Origin: Catenibacillus scindens
GTDB taxonomy: Bacteria; Bacillota; Clostridia; Lachnospirales; Lachnospiraceae
DNA: 64,000 nt
Assembly (NCBI RefSeq): GCF_014202115.1
Contig: NZ_JACHFW010000011.1
Location: 50,327-114,326, forward strand
Reading direction: 5' to 3'
The translations under genes were made by a program, and so were the position numbers. The notes under the pieces are model-generated. The model ran no database searches. It had not been told where the DNA came from and saw only the letters and a list, made by a program, of their open reading frames with translations. Position 1 is the stretch's first letter. Every line of letters begins with the position of its first letter. Shown here piece by piece: positions 39,827 to 49,221 of the stretch.

Positions 39827-41780
39827 ACTTGCATTTCGGAATATCCGCAGGAGTTTGCGGGATTATATCATCTACTTTGTGACGCTCACCCTGACGGCGG
39901 CGCTGATGTACTCCTTCCTGGCGCTGGGATTCTCACCAGACATTCTCGCCATGACGGAAAATATGTCGATGCTTACCACGGGCATTTTGATACTGTCGGT
40001 ACTAATCGCCTTTATGTCCTCGTTTGTCATCGGATATGCCATTCGGTTCATGCTGGGTCAACGGAAAAAAGAATTTGCCGCCTATGAACTGATGGGCATG
40101 GAGGTGAAAACTGTCCGCAATCTGTTTTTGGTGGAAAACGGCATAATTGGCGGAGTGGCTTTTTTGCTGGGGACTCTGGTCGGAACCGGGCTATCCGGGC
40201 TATTGAATCAGGTGGTCCAGAATATTTTTGAGATTCCGCACACCTACCGGGTCTTGTTTTCTTTCCGCGCGTGGGGAATGACCTTGTTTTTCTTCATCTT
40301 GATGTATGGATTCGGAATGTTTCGCGCCGCAAAGGTTATCCGCCGACAGAAGGTAATTGATTTACTTTATGATAACCAAAAAAACGAGGAAATCCGTTTT
40401 CAGTCTTTACATCGAAGCGTTCTGACCGGTTTACTCTCCGTCGCCGCTATGATTGCAGGTGTGATTCTGCTGGAAAAAGGACTTCATATTCAGACCAATG
40501 AAGCATTGTTGTACTTTGGCGGTGCCTGTCTGCTGATTCTTGTGGGTGTTTATGAGCTGCACCGGAATATCCCGGTCTTGCTGTACCAATTCGCAAAACG
40601 AAACCCACACCGGAAATATCGAGAAGAAAATCTGTTTTTCCTGGGGCAGATCGGTAGGCGCATCCAATCTTCCGGGCGCACAATGGCCGTTGTGGCAATC
40701 TTGCTGACGATTTCCCTTGCAACGATGTTTTTGGGATTGACGATGGGTGCAGGCTATAAAGCCAACATGGAGGCGTATTATCCCTATGACGCCGGAGTCG
40801 CTATTGACGCGCCATTGACAAAAAATAGCATGGATTCCGTCCTCTCCTTTGTAGACGAACGCTGCAAGGTGGAGGACAGCGTAACCTATTACTTGTATGC
40901 AGTCCCCGATGAAGCCATTGAAGCCTTGTCCTTGTCTGACTATAACCACCTGCGGGAGATTTTGGGGCTTTCTCCTGTTTCCATAAACAACAACGAATTT
41001 TTTGTTCACTGTGATACATGGAACTATATGGATGACATTCGGCAGAGATTGGAACAGCAGCCGGAAATCACATTGAACGGACAGACTTTGACCGTAGCGG
41101 AAACGCCGATCCTGACTGAACCGATGGAACAGTATCAAATGGCTGGAACAAATGGGTATGTACTTGTCCTGCCGGATGAAGCGGCTTCCCAGCTATCAGG
41201 GGAGAAAATCCGGCTGGTAATGAAGCTGGAAGGTGGCGGATACCCGGAGTTGAGAAGCGAACTAAGACAGTTTTTGAACAGCGGTAAATGGCTGCCAGAC
41301 ATCCAACCCGGACAGGAACTGCCGGAAAGAGTGACGATGGGGGTAACGGTAAAAGCGTGGGGGGTTGCCAATTCACTGACTGGATTCACGACGCTCTCCT
41401 TTTGCGGGTTATATTTGAGCATCATTTTCATTATTCTTTCCTGTTCAGTGCTGGCTTTTGAGCAGCTTTCCGCCATAGATAAAAACCAAAAAAATTATGC
41501 TGTAATTGACCGGCTGGGCGTATCAGCCCAGAAGCAGGCTTCCCTGGTCCGTAAGGAATTATCCACTGTGTTCTTGATTCCGTTGTTTTTCCCCATCGTT
41601 CTTACCATCCTGCTGGTTGTGGGGACGCAGTTCATCTTCGGGGAAGCAATTTTGCAGGCGGGGCTTGTGCTGTTCTATGGCGTAATAACGATTCTGTTGT
41701 TCTGCGCCATATACTTGACCTATTTTGGCGCAACAATGTTCCTGTTCAAAAAAGTTATTCTCCGGCCTGAAATGAGATAA
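39816..41780 (+). CDS. BceB-like FtsX-type permease
   Basis: 654 residues, the usual BceB size. About ten membrane helices are visible, with a large extracellular domain between helices 7 and 8 (about residues 310-520), the hallmark of Bce-type peptide detoxification permeases. The cytoplasmic coupling segment ELMGMEVKTVRNLFLVEN is present. It acts with BceA and normally forms a sensory complex with the BceS kinase, which here is frameshifted. Confidence 0.92.
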   Translation: MYSKLAFRNIRRSLRDYIIYFVTLTLTAALMYSFLALGFSPDILAMTENMSMLTTGILILSVLIAFMSSFVIGYAIRFMLGQRKKEFAAYELMGMEVKTVRNLFLVENGIIGGVAFLLGTLVGTGLSGLLNQVVQNIFEIPHTYRVLFSFRAWGMTLFFFILMYGFGMFRAAKVIRRQKVIDLLYDNQKNEEIRFQSLHRSVLTGLLSVAAMIAGVILLEKGLHIQTNEALLYFGGACLLILVGVYELHRNIPVLLYQFAKRNPHRKYREENLFFLGQIGRRIQSSGRTMAVVAILLTISLATMFLGLTMGAGYKANMEAYYPYDAGVAIDAPLTKNSMDSVLSFVDERCKVEDSVTYYLYAVPDEAIEALSLSDYNHLREILGLSPVSINNNEFFVHCDTWNYMDDIRQRLEQQPEITLNGQTLTVAETPILTEPMEQYQMAGTNGYVLVLPDEAASQLSGEKIRLVMKLEGGGYPELRSELRQFLNSGKWLPDIQPGQELPERVTMGVTVKAWGVANSLTGFTTLSFCGLYLSIIFIILSCSVLAFEQLSAIDKNQKNYAVIDRLGVSAQKQASLVRKELSTVFLIPLFFPIVLTILLVVGTQFIFGEAILQAGLVLFYGVITILLFCAIYLTYFGATMFLFKKVILRPEMR

Positions 41781-41952
41781 TGAGATAGGAGATAAGATGT
41801 TGGATTATATTTTTCCAATAAATCATTGAGGAAAAATCTCACTGCAAAAGCAAACGTATAACTCTGAATCGTATATTAATTCAAGAATTGATTTAGGAAT
41901 AGTCTTTTTCATTAAGTATAGGACAATTTAGGTGTCGTCAGGAGGTGATGAG

Positions 41953-42458
41953 ATGGGAAATTAGCCGTATTGGATTTACAAGATTCCGGCAGGCAGATAG
42001 GTGAAAAACTATTTGCCCTACTATCATCCAATCAAAAGAAGGAGTTAGCTCAGTTTGTTCGTGACTATGAGGCTAGCAATATTCCGACTGATGTCCCATG
42101 CACAACACTCTTTCGAGGCCAGTATTTTATCCCGCCGCAGGCAGATCAGCCGTTGACAGAAATCCGGGAAGGTGCTTTATATTTCTGCTTAGAGCAGCGC
42201 TTTGTTACTGTGCGGGGCCAGATAATTCCGTTAACGGTTAAGGAATTTGAGATTTTTGCTTTGCTCATACTGAATCCAAAGCGGGTGTTCACCTATGAAA
42301 TGCTGCTGGATCTGGTATGGCATGAGGACTACACCTACTATTCCCGGAAAGCAATTAACAATCATATAAGCAACCTGCGAAAGAAGCTCCGGGTTGCCCC
42401 CGATTTGCCAGATTATGTGAAAAGCGTCTATGGAGTGGGCTATAAATTTGAAATATAG
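41953..42458 (+). CDS. Winged-helix regulator, copy 2, with the same frameshift-like leader
   Basis: AGGAGGTGATGAG precedes ATG 41953, which again reads ATG-GGA-AAT-TAG. The main frame (TTG 41970 onward, 162 residues) is about 90 percent identical in protein to copy 1 at 34.4 kb, with many silent changes in the DNA. The leader bases are nevertheless the same. Domain layout is as in copy 1, ending VYGVGYKFEI. It closes the cargo region and is followed by a terminator. Confidence 0.8.
41955..41961 (+). other. Slippery heptamer G-GGA-AAT in leader of copy 2
   Basis: Same position and phase as in copy 1: the heptamer ends directly before TAG 41962-41964, and a -1 slip joins the ATG to the long frame. 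Confidence 0.5.
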
Positions 42459-42460
42459 GA

Positions 42461-42486
42461 AGGGTGCGGTCTCTGCCGCACCCTTA
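42461..42486 (+). terminator. Hairpin terminator after winged-helix copy 2
   Basis: AAGGGTGCGG (42461-42470) and CCGCACCCTT (42477-42486) pair exactly around TCTCTG, followed by AATTTTCG. It ends the cargo transcript. Confidence 0.85.
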
Positions 42487-42970
42487 ATTTTCGCATTTTC
42501 GTTGCTGTGTGAATAATACCTGTTTTTGTCGTATTTTGTTGATTAAATTCAGTAAATCCATGACACTTCTGGAAGAATTATAGCACTTCTCCCTATATAA
42601 TGCCCCAAAATGAGGGAGGTGGACATAATAAGTAAATCTGCTCTCCTTCACTAAAGGAGGGCATGGAAAATGCTGCCGAGGTCAGAATACCGGCCTCGAC
42701 ATAGCCGGTCATATAAAAGAGATTCAAACCCCGTAATCCTGCGATGGATTGCGGGGTTTTTCTATTCGACAGGATTTTGCATTTTCCATCCTGCTCCGTC
42801 AGATAGTGACGGAACACGACAGGCACAGCTTACCGCTGTACGGTGGGCGCTCCTTTTTACATATAAGGCGCAGGACAAGCCTGCCGCCGGACTTGTACGG
42901 TGTAGATCACCGCCCCTCTGATTTCGATTTGCCCATTAACCCACTCAAAAATCGAAATTGGAGGATTACC
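42487..42970. other. Non-coding leader region of the integration module
   Basis: No gene is supported here. The stretch contains ACCGGC / GCCGGT near 42692-42714, a strong terminator-like hairpin at 42727-42758, and ATTTCGATTT / AAAATCGAAAT flanking about 15 bases just before the sigma-like gene. The arrangement of hairpins suggests a transcribed leader with attenuation. Confidence 0.4.
42727..42761 (+). terminator. Terminator or attenuator upstream of sigma-like gene
   Basis: AACCCCGTAATCC (42727-42739) pairs with GGATTGCGGGGTT (42746-42758), one wobble pair, followed by TTTTTC. It lies about 210 bases upstream of the sigma-like gene. Confidence 0.75.
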
Positions 42971-43414
42971 ATGAAAGAAATCAATCTGCGGGATTATTAC
43001 CCGTTTTATACACAGGACGCTATTGTTGAAGTACCGGACGAAGTGGCAGCCCTTCTCCATGAATTAAAATTAGCAGAGGCAGCTTCTTTTCTGCGTACAT
43101 ACCGGCACAAAGCATACTTTTCTCTGGATTACGATGTCAATGTGGAACGCGATGCCCTGGTGGTTGTTCTGACACCGGCTGAAATCCTGGAACAGAAAGA
43201 AGAAAATGCCCGGCTCTATCAGGCGATTGCCTCTCTTCCGGAAAAACAGCGGAACCGGATCACTTCTCATTTCCTTCTTGGCATGAGTATATCGGAAATC
43301 GCAAAGAGTGAAGGCTCCGGCACAAGCTCTGTGTATGAAGGAATCCAGAGAGGACTTCGGCGTCTGAAAAAAATTTTGAAAAAAATGGAGTCAGACCCCG
43401 AAAAAAACGCCTAA
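42971..43414 (+). CDS. Sigma-70 region 4-like transcription factor
   Basis: 147 residues from ATG 42971 after TTGGAGG. The C-terminal HTH (about 85-140) has IASLPEKQRNRITSHFLLGM, SISEIAKSEGSGTSSVYEGI and RGLRRLKKILKK, as in sigma factor region 4. Region 2 is lacking. Such proteins are regular in the integration modules of these ICEs and may act as activators of excision or transfer genes. Followed by a 628-base non-coding stretch. Confidence 0.8.
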   Translation: MKEINLRDYYPFYTQDAIVEVPDEVAALLHELKLAEAASFLRTYRHKAYFSLDYDVNVERDALVVVLTPAEILEQKEENARLYQAIASLPEKQRNRITSHFLLGMSISEIAKSEGSGTSSVYEGIQRGLRRLKKILKKMESDPEKNA

Positions 43415-44042
43415 AAATGAAATGAATAATAGAGGGACATATTCGGCGGGACAATCCTGACGGGTGTGGCCGGCAACACATGTTCCGGCCCGGCCCATCT
43501 ATAATACTGTCACGACTGCCACGCCCCTCGCTTGTTCTTTGACAACTGAATATACGGTGCCATAGGTACTTTCCCTGTATTCCGAGCGGCAAATGGAGCG
43601 GCGCGATGACAGGCGGCTTTAAGGAGGTGATGAAGCCCAGCCGTCCGAGCGATCCACGCTATCCATTGATCTGGCTGTGGCAGGCCAGACGCGATGACTG
43701 ATACAGGGCATAATGATACTTTCTCACGACCCGTCAAAGACTTGGGGGGAGTCCCTTCTGTGTTCGTTAGCTCTGGCGAAGCGACGGCATAAGCAGGGCT
43801 ATGATGCGGTAAAGCTGGCCGCAGCCTGTGGCATCCCCGGCCCGAAAACGGGCCTGCCGGGGGGCGTGACAAATACGGCAGTAACCTAAAAACATCCATG
43901 CCGTTGTTTTGATTTTTGAGCAGCGGCATGGATTCCTACAAAATCGAAATCAGATACCATGAGGCCGGGCCGCTCTTTCAGTGTGTCCGGCCTTATTCAT
44001 GTGATTTTGATGATTCAGTATGAAAGGAAAGGAGCTGCTGTT
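43415..44042. other. Long non-coding, hairpin-rich stretch, possible structured RNA
   Basis: No convincing gene in 628 bases. Hairpins: CCCCGGCCCG / CGGGCC..CCGGGG at 43835-43862 and ATCCATGCCG / CGGCATGGAT at 43894-43933. AAAATCGAAAT, also present before the sigma-like gene, recurs at about 43937. Two tiny frames exist (43630-43701 next to a perfect AAGGAGGTGA, and 43713-43889 without a site). The GC-rich composition differs from usual spacers and suggests an RNA or a transfer/integration site. Confidence 0.4.
43630..43701 (+). CDS. Possible 23-residue leader peptide
   Basis: ATG 43630 follows AAGGAGG at only two bases; the frame encodes MKPSRPSDPRYPLIWLWQAR and ends RDD. The full anti-SD match is striking but the spacing is poor. 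It may be a leader peptide or an unrelated ribosome-binding feature of a structured RNA. Confidence 0.25.
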   Translation: MKPSRPSDPRYPLIWLWQARRDD

Positions 44043-44273
44043 ATGAGTCACACACCGGCATATACGGTCATTCAAACACCGGAGGCAGATAAACTTGCCG
44101 ACATCCGGGATGTATCTGTTAATAAGGATTTGCCGCGAGAAGAAAGGATTGCCGAGTTTATTCGGCAGATCCGGGACCCGTATCATTTCAAATGCGGCAG
44201 ATTTGTTGTCCGGGCAAGTTTTTCCCAGGAAGGTGCCACCCTGGAGGAATGTCTGCGCGGAATCCTTCGCTGA
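44043..44273 (+). CDS. Small ICE protein, DUF6870-like
   Basis: 76 residues from ATG 44043 after AAAGGAGC. The sequence LADIRDVSVNKDLPREERIA, EFIRQIRDPYHFKCG and VVRASFSQEGATLEECLRGI fits the small proteins (DUF6870, from memory) that precede serine recombinases in such elements. No known function; its position suggests a role in recombination control. Confidence 0.7.
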   Translation: MSHTPAYTVIQTPEADKLADIRDVSVNKDLPREERIAEFIRQIRDPYHFKCGRFVVRASFSQEGATLEECLRGILR

Positions 44274-44417
44274 AATTTGCTGATTTTTTTCATTTTGGGG
44301 GCTGATTTTTCCCGCATGGAGCGTTATAATAAACATGGAAAAGGAATTGAATACCGATAAGCAGACTGCACTCCTTGAATTGCGGGGATTTTTCCGTGAT
44401 GAAAGGAGTGTTTTTCT

Positions 44418-46037
44418 ATGCAGGTTTATAAGGCTGCCAAATATATCCGCTTATCTTATACGGATGACAAATCAAATGAAAGCAACAGTGTCGGCAATCA
44501 ACGAAAGCTGATCGAAGATTTCGTGAGCCGTCACCCGGAAATCGAGCTGGTCTCTGAAAAGGTAGACGATGGGTACAGTGGGGTTATCTTTGACCGTCCG
44601 GCTTTTAAGGAAATGATGGATGACATCATGGAAGGAAAGATCAACTGCGTCATTGTCAAAGACCTTTCCCGTCTTGGTCGAGAGTATATTGAGACTGGCC
44701 GCTATATGCGCCGTGTCTTTCCGGCCTATGGCGTGAGGTTTATTGCCATCAATGACAATATTGATACTCTTAATGAAAGCGCAGGCGATGACCTGACTGT
44801 ATCAGTAAAGAACATTATGAATGAAGCCTACGCACGGGATATTTCCATCAAGACGAGAAGTTCTCTGGAGACAAAGCGCAAGAACGGTGATTTCGTTGGA
44901 GCTTTCCCAGTTTATGGCTATCGTAAATCCGAAGAAAATCATAATCTTCTTGTGGTAGACGAATATGCTGCCCAGGTGGTGCGGAGCATTTTCAGGATGC
45001 GCCTGGAAGGATTCAGCCCCTACGCCATCGCTAATGAGCTGAACCGGCTGGGTACACTCTCTCCCCTGGCATATAAAAAGTATTATGGCCTTCCCCATGC
45101 CAAGAAAGGCTATACAGACCGGAAGGATTGCCGGTGGTCGGCAAATACCGTCACCCGGATTTTGCAGGATGAAACCTATACCGGCACACTGGTCCAGGGT
45201 CGAAAAGGTTCTCAGCACTTTAAGCTGAAAGAGATGGAGAGCCGCCCTTCCTCCGAGTGGATTCGCGTGGAAAATGCTCACGAAGCCATTATTGATCGGA
45301 ATGATTTTGACCTGGTACAAAGGATTCGCAACCTGGACACCCGTACATCTCCCCAAAAAGATAAAGTCTATCTGTTTTCCGGCATACTGGTCTGCGGCTG
45401 CTGCGGAAGCCGGATGGTACGTAAAACCAACCGCTATAAAGACAAAGAGTATCACTATTACTATTGTCCTACCGGAAAGAAGAATGGGTGCGCTCATCCG
45501 GTCATGGTAAAGGAAAATGAGCTGATGGAGTGCGTGCGGGACAGCCTGAAAGGGTTTATTGCCAATGTAGTCTCTCTGGATGAAATCTTATCCGGCATAG
45601 ACCAGAGCCGTATCAACCGTGAGCTTATCAAAGAGTATTCGCGGCAGATCGCCCAGAATGAGCAGCAGTTGGAGAGGATTCGTCAATATAAAATGAAACT
45701 GTATGAAAGTATGGTAAACGGATTTCTGGACAAGTCGGAGTTCCTTTATAACAAAAGCAGTTATAGTGCCCGGATTACCCAGCTTGAACAGGCGATTGCC
45801 GCTCTTAAAGAAAAACGGGCGGATGTTATGGAAAACCGGAGTGAAAGGAATCGCTGGATTGAGAATTTTAAGCGTTTTTCCGATCTGGAAGAACTTGACC
45901 GCAAGGCAATCATCCAGCTTGTGCAGGTTATCACAGTGCTGGGGAAAGACGAATTGCAGATTCAATTTAATTATCAGGACGAATACGAAAAAGCACTTGC
46001 CCTGATTACGCCGGTACAGGAAAGGATGGTGGTCTGA
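44418..46037 (+). CDS. Large serine recombinase 1 of 3
   Basis: 539 residues from ATG 44418 after GAAAGGAG. The catalytic domain has KYIRLSYTDD (Ser13, Arg11) and VIVKDLSRLGREYIETG. The recombinase domain (about 160-280), zinc ribbon (VCGCCGSRMV, YYCPTGKKNGCAHP) and a long coiled coil (about 395-480) are complete. It is the first of three consecutive recombinase genes that presumably act together in ICE integration and excision. The next starts two bases after its stop. Confidence 0.93.
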   Translation: MQVYKAAKYIRLSYTDDKSNESNSVGNQRKLIEDFVSRHPEIELVSEKVDDGYSGVIFDRPAFKEMMDDIMEGKINCVIVKDLSRLGREYIETGRYMRRVFPAYGVRFIAINDNIDTLNESAGDDLTVSVKNIMNEAYARDISIKTRSSLETKRKNGDFVGAFPVYGYRKSEENHNLLVVDEYAAQVVRSIFRMRLEGFSPYAIANELNRLGTLSPLAYKKYYGLPHAKKGYTDRKDCRWSANTVTRILQDETYTGTLVQGRKGSQHFKLKEMESRPSSEWIRVENAHEAIIDRNDFDLVQRIRNLDTRTSPQKDKVYLFSGILVCGCCGSRMVRKTNRYKDKEYHYYYCPTGKKNGCAHPVMVKENELMECVRDSLKGFIANVVSLDEILSGIDQSRINRELIKEYSRQIAQNEQQLERIRQYKMKLYESMVNGFLDKSEFLYNKSSYSARITQLEQAIAALKEKRADVMENRSERNRWIENFKRFSDLEELDRKAIIQLVQVITVLGKDELQIQFNYQDEYEKALALITPVQERMVV

Positions 46038-46038
46038 A

Positions 46039-47676
46039 ATGGCAAGAAAAAGCAGGAAGCATAATACAGCGCAGGCTGCCATGCCTGTTTGCCCGTTTAC
46101 CAGTACGGCGCTGTATATCCGGCTGTCTGTGGAGGATAACAATAAACGTGGAAATTCTATCGAAACTCAAAAGCTGGTTCTTGAAAAATTCCTATATGGG
46201 AAGCCCGAACTGCGTCTTTACGACATCTATATCGACAATGGAGCAACAGGCACGAATTTCAACCGTGACGGCTTCCAGCGGATGCTTTCGGATATTGAAT
46301 CCGGCGAAGTAGGCTGTGTGATCGTCAAGGATCTGTCGCGCCTGGGACGCAATGCCATTGACACGGGATATTACATTGAGCGTTATTTTCCTTCCCATAA
46401 TGTCCGGTTCATCAGCGTTACGGATCAATTTGACTCTGAAAACCCTGATAATCTCCACGGCGGTATTATCCTTCCGCTGAAAAATATGATTAACGAAGCC
46501 TATGCGCTGGACATAGGACGCAAGATAAAGGCCCAGGCCCGTCAGGATATGAAAGAGGGCAAGTATGTGGGTGGCAGGGCGCCATTTGGATATATGAAAG
46601 ACCCTGATGACTGTCACAAATTGATTATTGATCCGGTGGCGGCTCCTGTGGTACGCCAGATTTTCCAGTGGGCTTATGAAAAAGTCCCTCTCAATCGGAT
46701 TGTATTGCTGCTTAATGAGGGTGGCTATCCCTCCCCAGGAAAGTATAAAATGCAGACCGGAGAGATCACCCATCAGGCATTGGCTGGTCGTGGTTACTGG
46801 CAGACCTGGACGGTTTCTAAGATTTTGCAGGAAGATAAGTATACTGGTGACATGGTGCAGGGGCGGACCAAAACCGTTCTTCATCGGCAGGTGCCCGCAG
46901 GCGAGGAAAACCTGATTGTGGTTACTGGCACCCATGAGCCTATTGTTTCCAGAGAGATTTTTGATGCTGTCCAGAAGTACCGGGCAGAAGTGGCCGAGGA
47001 AAGCAAGAAGCACCCGGTTATTCCATATACGCCCAATATTTTCAAGGGGCGGATTTTCTGTGGAGACTGTGGGAGAAGCCTGCACCGGCAGCGCCAACAA
47101 TGCAATGGTTCATATCGCTTCCACTGCCTGACCCCTACCAGGGTACATAAAGATAAATGCGCTGGTGTTTCCATCAGCGAAACCGAGCTGATCGCAACGG
47201 TGCTGGACATTCTTAAAAGGGAATTAGCCGCCGTTCTGGGGGATTATGCGCTGCTTCTGAACGACAACATTCAAAAACAGGAAAAAGAGGCTGCCACCCG
47301 TGAGAAAATCAACCGGGCAAAGTTACAGCTTAACCAAAGTCGTGAGTTTTTGCAAACTCTTTATGAAAGTCTGATGAACGGAGCGATTGACAGCGAAGAA
47401 TATTTCGTTTTGAAAGCGACTTACGAAGAACAGATGCAGGCGGCCCAAAAAGAGCTTTCCTTTTATGAAAACCAGTCTGCCGTCCGTCAGAAACAGACCG
47501 AAAAGTGCAAGGACCTGGAAAAAGACGAGCAGGAACTTTTGGCCGGAGGCTCCCTGACTGCCGCTCTCATTGAGCGTTTGATTGAGCGGATCACGGTCTA
47601 CCCGAATAAACAGGTAGATGTAAAATTTACATTCCGTACGGAATTTGAGGCGTTTAAGGAGGCGGCGGCAGAATGA
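46039..47676 (+). CDS. Large serine recombinase 2 of 3
   Basis: 545 residues. A 25-residue basic extension precedes ALYIRLSVEDNN (catalytic Ser near residue 33). IVKDLSRLGRNAIDTGYY, a recombinase domain, zinc ribbon (CGDCGRSLHR, HCLTPTRVHKDKC) and coiled coil follow. It is clearly different from recombinases 1 and 3, so the trio is not a recent duplication. It overlaps recombinase 3 by four bases. Confidence 0.93.
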   Translation: MARKSRKHNTAQAAMPVCPFTSTALYIRLSVEDNNKRGNSIETQKLVLEKFLYGKPELRLYDIYIDNGATGTNFNRDGFQRMLSDIESGEVGCVIVKDLSRLGRNAIDTGYYIERYFPSHNVRFISVTDQFDSENPDNLHGGIILPLKNMINEAYALDIGRKIKAQARQDMKEGKYVGGRAPFGYMKDPDDCHKLIIDPVAAPVVRQIFQWAYEKVPLNRIVLLLNEGGYPSPGKYKMQTGEITHQALAGRGYWQTWTVSKILQEDKYTGDMVQGRTKTVLHRQVPAGEENLIVVTGTHEPIVSREIFDAVQKYRAEVAEESKKHPVIPYTPNIFKGRIFCGDCGRSLHRQRQQCNGSYRFHCLTPTRVHKDKCAGVSISETELIATVLDILKRELAAVLGDYALLLNDNIQKQEKEAATREKINRAKLQLNQSREFLQTLYESLMNGAIDSEEYFVLKATYEEQMQAAQKELSFYENQSAVRQKQTEKCKDLEKDEQELLAGGSLTAALIERLIERITVYPNKQVDVKFTFRTEFEAFKEAAAE

Positions 47677-49205
47677 AAAAGTATATGATTGCTCTTTATA
47701 TCCGTCTTTCTTTGGAGGACGCCAAAACAGATAGTATGAGTATTTCCAGCCAGCGAAGCATCCTTCGGGAATATGCCTCTGAACTGCCTGAATATACCAA
47801 TGCGGAACTTATGGAGTTTGTAGATAACGGGTACAGCGGGGCAAACTTCGAGCGCCCTGCTGTGCAGGAATTACTTGACCTGGTACGGGCCAATCGGATT
47901 GACTGTATCATGGTAAAAGATTTTTCCCGGTTTGGTCGCAACAGTTTGGAAACCGGCTACTTTATCGAGCGGGTATTTCCGTTGTTCCATACCCGCTTTA
48001 TTTCTGTCAATGATGATTTTGACACCCAAAAGTTAAAAGGTGATACCGGAGGTATGGAAGTTGCCTTCAAGTATTTAATCAGTGAGTATTACAGCCGTGA
48101 TATGTCGGTAAAGACCAAAACGGCCAAATACCTGAAATTCCAGCGTGGCGAATGCCAAAGTAAAATCTGCCCTTACGGTTATCGCAAAGGGGAAAACGGA
48201 CGGATGGTGCCGGACCCGGAGACTTCCGAAGTAGTCCAGAAAATTTTTGAATATGCCGTAAATGGCATGAACGCAGCCGATATTGCACGGGAGCTTTCCC
48301 GTCAGCAGATTCCTACGCCCGGAGAACATAAGGCCCGAAAAGGAATTAAGACACACGATGTTTCAAGAACTCACGGAATGTGGTGCAATTCTACGGTGCT
48401 TCGGATTCTTGCTGACGAACGATATATGGGCACTTATGTGATTGGCAAAAGAGAGGTTACGGAAATTGGCGGCCACAAGATGCGGAGCAAAGCGGAAAGC
48501 GACTGGATCAAAATACCGGACCATCATATACCGCTGGTGAATGAGGAAATCTTTTCAAAGGCCAATGCCTCTATTCAGCGTTTTAAGATTCCAAACAGGA
48601 AAAAGCACAACTATCTCCTGCGTGGGAAGGTTATCTGTGGATGCTGTAAACATGCCCTGCACCTGGCAAACGGGACATCTTACCGGTGCCGCTTTTCCAG
48701 CACGATTCCCTCACTGGACTGCTATAATATTCATATCCGAGAAAAAGAACTGAACCAGCTTGTTTATGAATTACTGTGCAAACAGTTCCAGGTAGCATTT
48801 GGCGTTGACAGCTTAGCGGATCTCCGTAAGGTAGATACCGTTGCTTTACGTCAAGCTGACTTTGACCGGCAGATTTTTGAACTGCAGGAAGAAAAGCGGA
48901 AGCTGTATGAATCGCTTGTTTCCGGGGGGATTCCGCTCCCGAAATATAAGGAGCAAAAAGAGCAGATCAGTGAAAGGCTGTTGGAAGTGCAGAATACCAA
49001 AGCGGTTGTCATGGCCCGTCTTGAAGCCGAACAGGAAGAACGGCACCACCAGCGCCAGCAGATGGATATTTCCCGGATGCTGACGGAAAGCGATGGGCTG
49101 ACTTCGGAATTGGTTGATCTTCTGATTGATAAGATTTATGTTTACCCTGATAAACGGGTGGATGTTGAATTTAAGATAAGGGACAGTTTGGCAGCTCACA
49201 AATGA
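47673..49205 (+). CDS. Large serine recombinase 3 of 3
   Basis: 510 residues from ATG 47673. ALYIRLSLEDAK places the catalytic Ser at about residue 12; MVKDFSRFGRNSLETGYF, the recombinase domain, a shorter zinc ribbon (CGCCKHALHL, CYNIHIREKEL) and a coiled coil follow. It is the last complete integration gene before the element end. All three genes keep their catalytic residues and are likely co-translated. Confidence 0.93.
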   Translation: MKKYMIALYIRLSLEDAKTDSMSISSQRSILREYASELPEYTNAELMEFVDNGYSGANFERPAVQELLDLVRANRIDCIMVKDFSRFGRNSLETGYFIERVFPLFHTRFISVNDDFDTQKLKGDTGGMEVAFKYLISEYYSRDMSVKTKTAKYLKFQRGECQSKICPYGYRKGENGRMVPDPETSEVVQKIFEYAVNGMNAADIARELSRQQIPTPGEHKARKGIKTHDVSRTHGMWCNSTVLRILADERYMGTYVIGKREVTEIGGHKMRSKAESDWIKIPDHHIPLVNEEIFSKANASIQRFKIPNRKKHNYLLRGKVICGCCKHALHLANGTSYRCRFSSTIPSLDCYNIHIREKELNQLVYELLCKQFQVAFGVDSLADLRKVDTVALRQADFDRQIFELQEEKRKLYESLVSGGIPLPKYKEQKEQISERLLEVQNTKAVVMARLEAEQEERHHQRQQMDISRMLTESDGLTSELVDLLIDKIYVYPDKRVDVEFKIRDSLAAHK

Positions 49206-49221
49206 GGGAAAGGGATTGATT

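Noticed and set aside
42690..42760. Possible tRNA-like pattern (GATTCAAACCCC near a stem).
   Set aside because: No acceptor, D or anticodon arm can be formed; the stem ends in a T-run, so it is a terminator.
42670..42921. Plus-strand frame of 83 codons upstream of the sigma-like gene.
   Set aside because: It runs through a strong terminator hairpin, has no family features and no suitable ribosome-binding site.
43510..43929. Minus-strand frame of 139 codons across the non-coding region.
   Set aside because: It is Pro/Arg/Ala-rich without recognisable structure, lacks a ribosome-binding site and covers hairpins in a region better explained as non-coding.
44418..49205. The three recombinases as a recent tandem duplication.
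   Set aside because: They share only motifs; sequence divergence, zinc ribbons and N-termini differ too much.
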